Of a stretch of DNA of 64,000 nt, positions 54,101 to 63,370 are shown one piece after another. The DNA lies in contig NW_018343973.1 in the NCBI RefSeq assembly GCF_002099425.1, positions 2,670,501-2,734,500 of the forward strand, given 5' to 3'. The DNA comes from Phascolarctos cinereus (lineage: Eukaryota; Chordata; Mammalia; Diprotodontia; Phascolarctidae). Below the pieces are notes generated by a model. The model had not been told where the DNA came from. It worked only from the letters and a program-made list of their open reading frames with translations, and did not search any database. Each line of letters opens with the position of its first letter. The stretch's first letter is position 1. A program made the translations under genes and the position numbers.

Positions 54101-55919
54101 TAGAGTTCTCTATGTACTTTGCCTGGCTTGTCCAAAAATATCAGAAGATGGGCTATAGAATCTAACTAAGGAACTAAAGACCAGGACTACTATTCTGAAT
54201 ATGGAAGATAGATTATTCTAGTAATAACAATAGTTATTTATATAGTTTTACATTTTACAAAACATTTCACATGCATTGCCTCTGTTACCTGTGGCTTCAA
54301 GGTGGGGTGCATTAAGGGAATGCTGGGTTCATAAGGGCCTGTATGCAGTTATGGGAGCATCCCTCCATCCCAAATGGGTATGTTTCTCTCTGGCTTATTA
54401 ATGCTTTAGCCTACACTCCTCCAGGAAAGTCTCTAAAACAAAGCTTAGATATGGCTTATGTCTAGGGTCTCTCCAGAAAGAAGTAACAGGTTGCCTTTCC
54501 ACAAAGGTACCATATTGGGTATAGGACCCCTTTTTATTTCATCTGAGAAAGGAAATTTGTAAGACAAAAATGACTCAAAGATGTGCATGAAGCTAAAACA
54601 GGCAAATATCCCATTACACTCACTATATTTCAACTGGAACAGAAAGACTTTTTGACAGACTGTTGAACAGATATTTCATATTTCCCTTGAACCTATATTT
54701 TTCTAATAAATCATGTTTACAGAAAATATCATAGAGGGTTGACAAGACCTAGATCTCTGGGCTCTTGATTCTGGTAATGGTCATCTACTCATATGAGATG
54801 CTGTTGAGGAAAGCATCTGCCTTTGAGAAGCTGACACTGAACTCTGGACTCAGGAATTCTCAGTGTTTAGGACTACCCTTGGGGTAACCCCAAGGAGGGA
54901 AATGCCCATTTCTTAGGCTTGTCAGTCACTGACTTGTGCTCAGAAAAGGAGATGGAAAAGCAAAAGAAGTCAGCATAGAATTTGAAGTCAAAGAATTTCC
55001 CTTCAGGCTCTCCTGGGCAACCATGTCTCCCACTACCATATGCTTCAGCTATAGGCTGGTGTGGGAGGAGGAGAGAATTCACCCATCCTTGTTGGAAATA
55101 CAAGAAGAAGTGTGAGAAAAGGGAGAATGGTCTCCAAAAATGGATTTAACTATTTCCACAGCCTAGTCTTATAGACCATGGATAGGTTCCTTTGAGAAGA
55201 ATCTAATTCCCAGTCACCAATTATGTTCTATGCAAGCCAAGTCACTAGGGATCAATCTGGAATACCTTATGTTTTCCTAGTAAGACACTAATGCACAGGT
55301 CTGGCTCCATGGGAGATATTCACCTTTTGGCAAATGTCAATACTCTGTAATTTCATAAAATGGATTGAGGAGGATATATCCATAAAATAGAGTAGTGGTT
55401 CTCCTGATCCCCCCTACTGCATCTCATTTGATTTGTTTCTTGCAAGAGCCCCATAAGGTAGATAGTGCAGATAATATTATCCCAATATATGAGATAAAAT
55501 AACAGATTCGGAAAGTTACCTTACATTTTAAGATTCTGTGACTTTAGTATGGTCGTGCAAACAGAAAATGTTGGAGCTGAGGGTTGGAGATTCAGGTGCA
55601 GTATTCTAGTCTTCCACACCTTCCCTCTCCCCCCACAGCTGTTTCCCAGGTCCTGAGAGAAGATATTTTTGCTTTAGAAAGCTAGGTCTCAATCATCTTC
55701 TGAAAGTCGGGGATGAGGGTAATGTGAAAAATTGGGGTTTGGGGGCCATAAAGAAGAAACTAGAGTTAGTCAGTAGCAAGAATCATAAAAACAGATTCCC
55801 ATAGTTTTTTTCCTATCTCAGTTGTCTCCAACTGAGTCATGCTCAACTGGGTAGAGAATAAAGGAAAACAGGGGGTGCAGAACTAGTAATAGTGCATATT
55901 AATGGTTTCAATTCATCCA
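54101..55919. other. Repeat-poor block
   Basis: Only a short THER/MIR 3' end in antisense is visible at about 54222-54290 ('TTATTTATATAGTTTTACAT', AAAACATTTCACATGC). Minus ORFs at 54445-54633 and 54873-55103 show no domain. Confidence 0.4.
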
Positions 55920-56145
55920 ACTCTTTAAGGTTTACAATGTACTTTACATACATTATCTCTTTTGATCTTCACAGCAACCCTGAAGTAGGTACTGTATGTA
56001 TTGTCACTGTTTTACAGATAGAGAAACTGAGACTAACAGAGGTTAAGTTACTTGCTCATTGTGACACAGCCCATATGTGTCAGAGATGGGATTTGCACCC
56101 AGGTCTTTTCTAACTCCAAGTCCGGTATATTTTTCCACTGGATCA
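55920..56145 (-). mobile_element. THER1/MIR SINE, antisense
   Basis: 'AAGGTTTACAATGTACTTTA', GATCTTCACAGCAACCCTGA, 'GTTTTACAGATAGAGAAACT', TTGCACCCAGGTC-type head and TTTTCCACTGGATCATG. Confidence 0.88.
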
Positions 56146-56471
56146 TGCACGGACCAAGATTCTTATTGTTAGTCTCATTTCTATGTATAATTGATCATTT
56201 AAAGTCCCAAATGAATTGGTAGTGAAAGCATTTTATAACTATTTCTACCCAGGCAAAACCTAACTGTCCTTCTAAACTTAAGGGGAAAGGGTTACTCAAT
56301 AGTAATGAAGGTTTGATACCTAACATCCCAGTTAACTTCCCTAGTTAACTTCACTTTGCCCATGTATCTGTAACCAAAGATCATGAATCTTATTCTAGGC
56401 CAAGGAAAATAAAGTTTGAAGATGAGCTACTTACGGAAACCAAAGAGGCTACATAATTGTTGCCAGCAATC
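56146..56471. other. Unique sequence
   Basis: Nothing recognised. Confidence 0.4.
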
Positions 56472-56477
56472 AAATAG

Positions 56478-57113
56478 TGCACCGAACGGGAGGGTGCGAA
56501 ATAATGGAAGACCTGGGCCACGTGGATCAGTAAAGACCGACTCAGTTTATTCATCTGAGGGTACAGGATATATAGAAAATCTAGTCTAACTTCAAAGAGT
56601 CACCCCCACGAGACACTCCCCAAAACATCTGCTGAGGACGTGACAATATACATTTCCTCGTTATCAGGGTTCCTAGATTGGGTTGTATTTTCCAAGGTTT
56701 CCCAGGCACCTTGGTGCCACCTGCATAGAGGAGTAATATGTAAATCTAAGGTTCAAAGAGTGAGAAGGAATGTCTCAGAAAATCTCCCTTGCAGGGGGAG
56801 ATTTGGAGAGCCCTCCTTTCTAAATAATTGAGCCCTGTGGGTTAAGACTGGGCAAGAGTCAAACTCTGTCCTGGATCTTAAACCCAGATCAGACTCTTTA
56901 GAGCTGGCCCTCAACACGTAATTAAGACAGGGGAATGAGTTTTGCCTTTCTTTGTGCAAAGAGAAAAAGAGCTTGCCTCTATCTTCCTTCATTGTCTGGT
57001 GTATAAAGACAAATATCTTCTAGCAATTTGGAAAACCTGTGATGCATAGCCCACAGTGGAAAATTTTGGTTAAAGGGGCATGACAAAATTGTAAGAAAGT
57101 TGCAAATGTTGTA
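56478..57113 (-). mobile_element. Solo LTR of an endogenous retrovirus, antisense
   Basis: Read on the minus strand, this ~636-bp fossil has a TATA-like TCTATATATCC (complement at about 56566-56578), about 20 bp later an AATAAA poly(A) signal (complement 56546-56551), then a U5-like end finishing ...CGGTGCA. A 6-bp duplication AAATAG flanks it (56472-56477 and 57114-57119). No internal viral sequence adjoins it, so it is a solo LTR. The 6-bp duplication favours a class II (ERVK/beta-like) origin. Moderate age. Confidence 0.65.
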
Positions 57114-57119
57114 AAATAG

Positions 57120-58077
57120 TAAGAAAGTTGCAAAATTGACAACCATGTATAATAACTTCTGGGCAAAGGGAAATGAGAGAAGTTCTATTACCTGAGGACT
57201 TTGTGGAACCTATTTCTTAGATGCAATTATAACTTGAAGACCATGACCTTGAAGAACAACTATGGTGTCCAACCCCACCATTTTATAGAGATAGTAACTA
57301 AGTTCCATTTAGCTTTAATAGTTGTAAAAGTCTTCATTTCCTCGTGCTTTTTTTCTGAAGTCCTTCAAGGACATGCCTATACAACACCCGGGGCACACTC
57401 TCTCCAACGTAGGGATCACACAAAGCTATCATTTCTTGCTGTGCTATTACTTAAGAAACCCTAGCTCGTGAGCCCCCATTGATGTATTTTTTTTCTGTGT
57501 ATCCAAAGGGCATAATTAGTTTGAAGCAAAAGCATTTAATAAAAACATATAGTAAAAAAGTAGCCATAGAATATTTCCCACATAATTCTGGGATATGTCC
57601 TGCTATAAATATAAATAGCATCAAGGGAGGACACACCTAGGGAACATTCATGGGAAGGTACACGTATGGTTATACGTATAGTCAGCATGCACATAAGGAA
57701 GAACATTCATGTGATCACGGAACACATGTGGCCAGAGTATTATGTGCAGAGACACATGTGGAAAATATATGTGGCAAAGGAAGTCATGTAGAAGGGGCAT
57801 ATACATAGAAAATATGTTTTGTTCTATGAATTAAAAATTAAAAAAAACCCATGTACGTACAGGCACATGCTCACAGAGAGACCTTTGATGCTGTAGAGTC
57901 ACCAATATCTTCTTTGATGTCATTATGCCCACCTGACTGGGCTTTCTCTCTTTTAGTCTTGGGTGACTCATAATTCCTGCTGGTCTGGTTGCTATGCATT
58001 AAACTTTGGGGCATGTGATTGTGAGTTGTTGTTGTTTTGCTTCTGGTTTCTAGCTTCAGCTAGAATCACGTGGATTT
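57120..58077. other. Unique sequence, nothing recognised
   Basis: No transposon or gene recognised; the ORFs at 57201-57464 and 57451-57636 are unsupported. Confidence 0.4.
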
Positions 58078-58232
58078 AGAACTCAAATAAACCTCAGAGT
58101 CAATCTGGTTCAACCTCTTCATTTAACATATAAGAAAAATGAGTCCCAGACATTAAATGACTTGCTCAAAGTCACATAATTTGTATGGAACAGAGTCAAA
58201 ATTTGAATTCACGTCCTCTGACTTCAATTGCC
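58078..58232 (-). mobile_element. MIR3 SINE, antisense
   Basis: 'CAACCTCTTCATTTAACATA', TGACTTGCTCAAAGTCACAT and 'GAATTCACGTCCTCTGAC'. Confidence 0.82.
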
Positions 58233-58375
58233 TCAGTTGTCTCAACTGTAAAATGTAGATAGTAATAGCACCTACTTCACAGGATTGTTATGAGGATAAA
58301 ATGAGAGAATACTTGTAAAATGCTTATTAGCACAGTGCTTGGCACTTAGTAGGTGCTTAATAAATGCTCATTCCC
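58232..58375 (+). mobile_element. MIR/THER1 3' half, sense
   Basis: CCTCAGTTGTCTCAACTGTA, 'CACAGGATTGTTATGAGGAT' and GGCACTTAGTAGGTGCTTAA. Confidence 0.85.
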
Positions 58376-58445
58376 TTTCTCTCCATCCCAGCTGCAATGT
58401 TCTTTCCATTGTATTGTGCTGTCTCCACCTGAGGTACTATCTTTT

Positions 58446-58589
58446 TTTTTTCTTGGCTAGGCAATGGGGTTAAATGACTTGCCCAGGGTCACACAACTAG
58501 ACAGTGTTATGTGTCTGAGCCGGATTTGAACTCAGGTCCATTCTGAATCCAGGGCTGGTGCTCTATCCACTGTGCCACCTAGCTGCCCC
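58446..58589 (-). mobile_element. WSINE1-like SINE, antisense, 17-bp target duplication
   Basis: T-tail, 'TTGGCTAGGCAATGGGGTTA', 'CCCAGGGTCACACAACTAG' and GTGCCACCTAGCTGCCCC. CTGAGGTACTATCTTTT occurs at 58429-58445 and 58590-58606. Young. Confidence 0.96.
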
Positions 58590-58777
58590 CTGAGGTACTA
58601 TCTTTTCCCTGTAACAGTAATGGGTTATAACAATTTTCTTTTAGCTTAGTGCCCAGGTGATTAAACTTCAGGTATTTTAGTGAGGGCAGTAAGCCATTTT
58701 ATATCCAGTTTTAGACTAGGGAAACATTTGTAACTCTTTATTTTTCACAGGAGAAAGAATCTAAGTTTTTAGTCACA

Positions 58778-58972
58778 GGATTTAGAGTTGGAAGGTAGCT
58801 TACAGGCCATCAGGTTCAATCCTCTTATTTTACAAATGAGAAAATTGAGGCCCGCAGAGGTAAGTGACTCACCCAGAGTCATATAGCTTAGTAAGTGTCT
58901 GAGGTCAGATTTGAATTCAGGTCCTCCTGACTCAAAGCCTGGAGCTCTATCCACTTCATCACCTACCTGCTG
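58778..58972 (-). mobile_element. MIR-family SINE with marsupial-type head, antisense
   Basis: 'GAGTTGGAAGGTAGCTTACA', TTATTTTACAAATGAGAAAA, 'GACTCACCCAGAGTCATAT' and GGTCCTCCTGACTCAAAGCC. Confidence 0.85.
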
Positions 58973-58994
58973 AAATCTTAGGTATCTTAATTAA

Positions 58995-59110
58995 GGCATC
59001 TAAATGGATAAAGTCCTGGAGTCAGGAGGACCTCAGTTCAAATCCAGCCTCATACTTACTATCTAAGCGACCCTGGGCAAGTCACTTAACACCAATTGCC
59101 TCAAAAAAAA
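58995..59110 (+). mobile_element. WSINE1-like SINE, sense, 5'-truncated head
   Basis: 'GGAGTCAGGAGGACCTCAG', TTCAAATCCAGCCTCATACT, 'GACCCTGGGCAAGTCACTTA' and ACACCAATTGCCTCAAAAAA. Confidence 0.92.
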
Positions 59111-59119
59111 TATCACCCT

Positions 59120-59330
59120 TTAATTATCTGACCATGTCAATTTCCCTTTTCTCCTTGAGTGTCCCTTTCCTCCATAAATGGCAGCAGCTCTCTATTAGTT
59201 CCAGGATCCAATGGAAAGTCCTCAGTTTATGTTTTAGAGTCCTTCAAGATCTGGCCCCTTTTCTCTCCAGAAAGAGAGTCTTTTCCTCTTGGGACCAGAC
59301 TATTTTAGAATACAACACAATTAGCTATGG
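59120..59330 (+). mobile_element. L2 LINE fragment, sense (ORF2p C-terminus)
   Basis: 'GCAGCAGCTCTCTATTAGTT', CCAGGATCCAATGGAAAGTC, 'GAGTCCTTCAAGATCTGGCC' and CCTTTTCTCTCCAG. The plus reading 'QWKVLSLCFRVLQDLAPF' resembles the L2 YKILCLAFKALHNLAP segment. Confidence 0.78.
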
Positions 59331-59625
59331 TAAGGAAAGTCTGAAGGCATTTGATTTGTCTCAGAACCTTACTGTGTCTTGAGCTGAATCATAAACCATT
59401 GCTGCAGATAACTATTTTAAGCTTAATCTATTTCACTAGGTTAGGGAGGGTCTAGAAAACCCCCCCACAAGATCACTGGATCTTAGGCACCAAAATTCTC
59501 CTGTGGTTCAGTATCCTTTGAATTTTCTATGTAAAGGAAGGTGAAATAGCAACAGCTTCAACCAGATGAAGCCCCTTCAAGGATTCACCCTTCACGTTTA
59601 TCCATATTTCCAAATTTTTGCCCAT

Positions 59626-59657
<32 letters not shown>

Positions 59658-59686
59658 ATATATACATATATATATATATGTATAAG
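59626..59686. repeat. (CA)n-(TA)n compound microsatellite
   Basis: ATGCACACACA... for about 30 bp, then CGTATATATACATATATATA to GTATAAG. Alternating purine-pyrimidine over about 60 bp, a Z-DNA-prone pattern. Confidence 0.95.
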
Positions 59687-60245
59687 TCCAGTGACAACTC
59701 TCTCAGGCATTGAGCCATACCATCCTTTATATGACTAATAACCTCATTCATCCTGATACGTAAAGAAAACTGCAATATTTTTGTACTAAAATGTAAGCAG
59801 AGGTAGGAGCTAAGTCCCAGTTACTTTAGAACTTCCTAAAATGGATCTAGACTGGACATATTGTTATGTCTTTGACTGTATCTGTTGATTGAAAATAAAT
59901 GTTTCATAAAACAAAGAGAGCTCCTGACAGCAGAGGTCAGAGCAATTCTAAATGACAGCATAGGCAAACGCTCTCTCCACTAACTGTAGCCCTCCTTCTT
60001 CCCTCCACCAAGGCAGCCCTCCACTTAGACCTCTTCTCTTTGCAAATAGTTTCTGTTTAGCTTTCAGCTTTCAAGAAGTAAGCACATAAAACATCAGCCA
60101 CTGGCCAGATTCAGCAGGGTAAATATTAACTAGATACTGACCCCTGGGCCTTTCACATCTGGTGAGTAATGTTTTAAGCACTCAAGCTGAGTTCCATCTA
60201 GACTGGAAAGTCTACATTAACCTTTGGAAGGTTGCAGGACAGAAG

Positions 60246-60259
60246 TGTGTGTGTGTGCG

Positions 60260-60328
<69 letters not shown>
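60246..60328. repeat. (GT)n microsatellite, about 80 bp
   Basis: GTGTGTGTGTGTGCGCATGT then uninterrupted GT to about 60328. ORFs on both strands here are artefacts. Confidence 0.97.
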
Positions 60329-60330
<2 letters not shown>

Positions 60331-60764
60331 GGGGTGATAGTATTTTGTGAGTTATCAGGGTTTTCACATGTGTCAACAGATTGACTGGTCCAAATCTCAT
60401 AGGTTAAAATGGAGAAATAGAAAGGGATATTCTGGGCCTCACCTTTGTCTGTTTTATCAGCTAGACAAACTGAAGGGTATGTGGGAGTTTATTTTGGAAA
60501 TGGCTAAACTCTCTGCATGACTCAATTAATCTGGTCAGTACTACTGAGCCAACAAAAGGTCTTCTCTGTGGGATGGCTTTTCATCCTGTAGAGCTGGCAG
60601 TGGCTCTGAAGGCTCATGCCCTGCAGGGTTCCTGCTCCATCTCCAAGCTGAAGATGACCTGTTGTGGACTGGCAATGTCACATGGGGCGGGGGTCAGGTC
60701 CCTCTAAGTGATGCGTTTTGTGGAGTGAATGTTTTTTTTAAGGTTAGGCCCCTTTGGTTAGCTT

Positions 60765-61010
60765 ACAATAATAATAAGTTGGCACCTTTATAGGGCTTTA
60801 GGGTATGCAAAGTGCTTTTTGTGTTCTGTGTCATTTGATCTTTACAACCACCCTATAAGGTAGGTCCTTTTATGTTCCTAAAAATTTAACAGATGAGAAA
60901 GTTGATGTAGGCAGAAGTTAAGAGACTTGCCAAGGGTCACACAGCTAGCAAGTGTCTGAGGTAGTATTTGAATTCAGGTCTTCCAGACTCCAAGTCTGAT
61001 GCTTTATTCC
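60765..61010 (-). mobile_element. THER1/MIR SINE, antisense
   Basis: 'GTTGGCACCTTTATAGGGCT', CAACCACCCTATAAGGTAGG, 'CACACAGCTAGCAAGTG', CAGGTCTTCCAGACTCCAAG. Full length. Confidence 0.92.
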
Positions 61011-61061
61011 TGAAGTTGCCTAAGCTGCCACTAAGGAAGTCACACAGGAAAAATTGCTTAT

Positions 61062-61520
61062 CAAAGGAATAATAGCTAGCATTTGTACAGCACTTTAAGG
61101 TTTATAAAGCAATTTACCTCTGTTAAATCATTTGATTTTCACAACAGATGTGTGAGGGAAGTGCTATGACTGGCCAGCTAGGTGGGTAGAGTACCAGATC
61201 TGGAGTCAGGAAGACCTGAGTTCAAATCTAGCCTTAGGCACTTACTAGCTGTGTGACCGTGGACAAGTCACTTAATCCTGTTTGCCTCAGTTCCTCATCT
61301 GTAAAATGAACTGAAAAAGGAAATGGAAAACCATTCCAGTAACATTGCCAAGAAAACCCCAAATGGGGTCACAAAGAGTTGGACATGACTGAAACAAAGT
61401 ACTATTACTATCCCCATTTTATAGATGAGGAAACTGAGATAGAGAGATTAGATAACTTGAGGCAAGATTAGAATACAGGACTTCCGGAGTCTTAGCTCTA
61501 TCCAGTGTGACACCTAGATG
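61062..61520 (-). mobile_element. THER1/MIR SINE, antisense, split by a Mar1-type SINE
   Basis: Left part (61062-61163): 'AATAGCTAGCATTTGTACAG', TCATTTGATTTTCACAACAG. Right part (about 61405-61520): 'TCCCCATTTTATAGATGAGG', ACTTCCGGAGTCTTAGCTC, 'GACACCTAGATGG'. AAGTGCTATGAC and AAGTACTATTAC at the junctions look like a decayed target duplication. Confidence 0.9.
61165..61404 (+). mobile_element. Mar1-type SINE, sense, nested in THER1
   Basis: 'GCCAGCTAGGTGGGTAGAG', TGAGTTCAAATCTAGCCTTA, 'CTAGCTGTGTGACCGTGG', GAAAAAGGAAATGGAAAACC, 'TTGCCAAGAAAACCCCAAAT' and GACATGACTGAAACAAAG. Confidence 0.95.
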
Positions 61521-61594
61521 GTATCACAAAATTATTTCAAAGGAGCATTTGCATGGCTCTGGAGTCTTGATAGTGAGATCTTTGCCCTTCTTCT

Positions 61595-61595
61595 C

Positions 61596-61657
<62 letters not shown>
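61595..61657. repeat. (CTAT)n short tandem repeat, about 15 units
   Basis: Uninterrupted CTAT units, ending CTGTCTATAATCTAT. A likely polymorphic tetranucleotide locus. Confidence 0.98.
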
Positions 61658-62391
61658 GTCTATAATCTATCTTACAAATAGGTTGTGAACTGACCTCTAA
61701 AAGTTGTCCATTCCATCTCTCTACTTTGGGAAGATTGGGAATATTTCTAAAAACTTCAAGATATTGCAAGAGACATCAGTGTCTTAAGGAAAGCTTAAGG
61801 AAAGCTGAATTTTGAAAGATGGTTAAGTTCCGATATTTGAAGAAACCTTCACTCCCAACTTTTCTACCATGAGCTAGTTGGTTGACAAAAGCTGGTTACA
61901 TCAGAAGAGATAAATTTCTTTTCTCTACTACTGTGGACCTGTTTTTACTTTATAATTCTTTTAAAAATTATCTTATTTTATTTTTTATTGTGAACTTAAC
62001 AGTTATCAACACAAACACAAATGTACAAAGAAGAAAGATGATTGTATAAGAGACTTTGTAAAAAAATTGCATAAGAAACTGAACTGCTACATACAGTTTT
62101 AAAAATGCATTAAATTAAATTTAGCAAGGTGATTAAATTACTTTTTTTCTTTGTGTACGTTTTGGTTTTCTTCCATGCTTAGAAATGTTTTGTTGACGTT
62201 CCCTCTCTCCCCAGGCCTCTCTTTCTCTCCTGCTGCCTCCCATTACATCAATGTGTCTGGGGTAGGGCTGGAAACCAATTCCTTTCCACTCTACATAGGA
62301 TGATAAGTTCACAGAAGGGACCTTGAAGAACATCTGTTCTACTCCCTCCCCCACAATATACAGATGATAACAGATATAGATGATACAGACA
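61658..62391. other. Unique sequence
   Basis: AT-rich in the 61940-62130 part. The minus ORF at 62133-62354 has no domain. Confidence 0.4.
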
Positions 62392-62620
62392 ATTTTTTTT
62401 ATTTATGCAAAACAGGTCTTTATTTAAAAATCAGTCTCTCACAGGTGTATCATCTGATGGCTTGTAATTTCCAATGCCCATATTCTCTGGCTTAGGGCTA
62501 GCATGATAATGTTGCTCACCAAAGATCAGGTTCTCTGATTTCGAATCAACAGCTCCTTCCACTGTAGCAGGCAGGTTATGAGGAAGCTTTTTGTCCCCCT
62601 CTCTCAGAATGAGAGAAAAG
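62392..62620 (-). other. Unidentified mRNA 3' end: terminal exon or processed retrocopy, antisense
   Basis: Read on the minus strand: pyrimidine-rich CCCTTTTCTCTCATTCTGAG, then an open frame from about 62605 down to a TGA at about 62440, encoding roughly 55 residues with 'GDKKLPHNLPATVEGAVDS' and ending 'YKPSDDTPVRD'. Next comes AATAAA (complement near 62428-62433), about 18 bp, and an A-tract (T8 at about 62393-62400). An in-frame TAA lies just upstream of the pyrimidine tract. The acceptor-like start fits a genuine last exon. The A-tract at the cleavage point fits a 5'-truncated processed pseudogene. I do not recognise the protein. Confidence 0.45.
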
Positions 62621-62919
62621 GGATTTTACTGTCTGAGGTCTGAACCTTCCCCAGAGTGGAAATGGCTAAATGTCATGTACAAGGAACTGACAAATGGCTA
62701 GATACTTGGTGGTCTCCAGCTCTTTTCTCTTCTGATGACAGAACTGCAAGTCTCAGATCAAGGCAGAAGGTGCTTTGCTCTCTTACACCCACAGTCCTGG
62801 GGCCTGGCCTAGGCTGAGGAATTACTGAATCACAAGGTAAGATGTGGCATCTAAGTCATGGGGTCCAGATTCTTGGATCTAGAAAAGGAAGAATGCTGGG
62901 GAGGAAGGGAAGGAAATAA
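62621..62919. other. Unique sequence upstream of the open segment
   Basis: No repeat recognised. If the open segment is a real terminal exon on the minus strand, this would be intron. Confidence 0.35.
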
Positions 62920-63158
62920 GCATTTATTAAGCACCTACTCTATGCCAGACAGTGCTAAATGCTTTACAAATATTTTCTCATTTGATCCTCCAAATAGCCC
63001 TGGGAAGTAGGTGCTATTATTACCCCTCTGAAGCAGACAGAGGTTAAGTGACTTGCCCAGGGTCATATTATCTAGTAAGTGTCTGAGGTTGGATTTGGAG
63101 TAAGGTCTCTCTGACTCCAGCCTGGGCACTCTATCCACTGTAACACCTTGCTGCCCCA
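62920..63158 (-). mobile_element. THER1/MIR SINE, antisense, full length
   Basis: 'TATTAAGCACCTACTCTATG', TTACAAATATTTTCTCATTT, 'GGTTAAGTGACTTGCCCAGG', TCTCTCTGACTCCAGCCTGG and 'CACCTTGCTGCCCC'. Confidence 0.93.
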
Positions 63159-63164
63159 GAGTCA

Positions 63165-63370
63165 GGAATTCTCAAATTTGACCTCAGACACTTATTTAGG
63201 TGTTTGGGCAAGTCATCTGACTTGCCTCTGCCTCAGTTTCTTCAACTGTAAAATGAGGATAATAACAGCATCTACCTCTCAGGGTTGTTGTGAAGGTCAA
63301 ATGAGATAATATTTGTAAAGCACTGAAAACAGTTACTGGTACACATGCTAACTATTATTACTATTATTAT
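63165..63370 (+). mobile_element. THER1 SINE, sense, 5'-truncated
   Basis: 'TGACCTCAGACACTTATTTA', GGGCAAGTCATCTGACTTGC, 'CAGTTTCTTCAACTGTAAAA', AGGGTTGTTGTGAAGGTCAA and a (TTA)n tail. Confidence 0.92.

Larger units (their letters stand above)
59331..60764. other. Unique sequence holding two microsatellites
   Basis: Apart from the repeats at 59626-59686 and 60246-60328 I recognise nothing. Confidence 0.4.

Noticed and set aside
60162-60400. Opposed ORFs rich in Cys/Val and Thr/His
   Set aside because: Artefacts of the (GT)n microsatellite.
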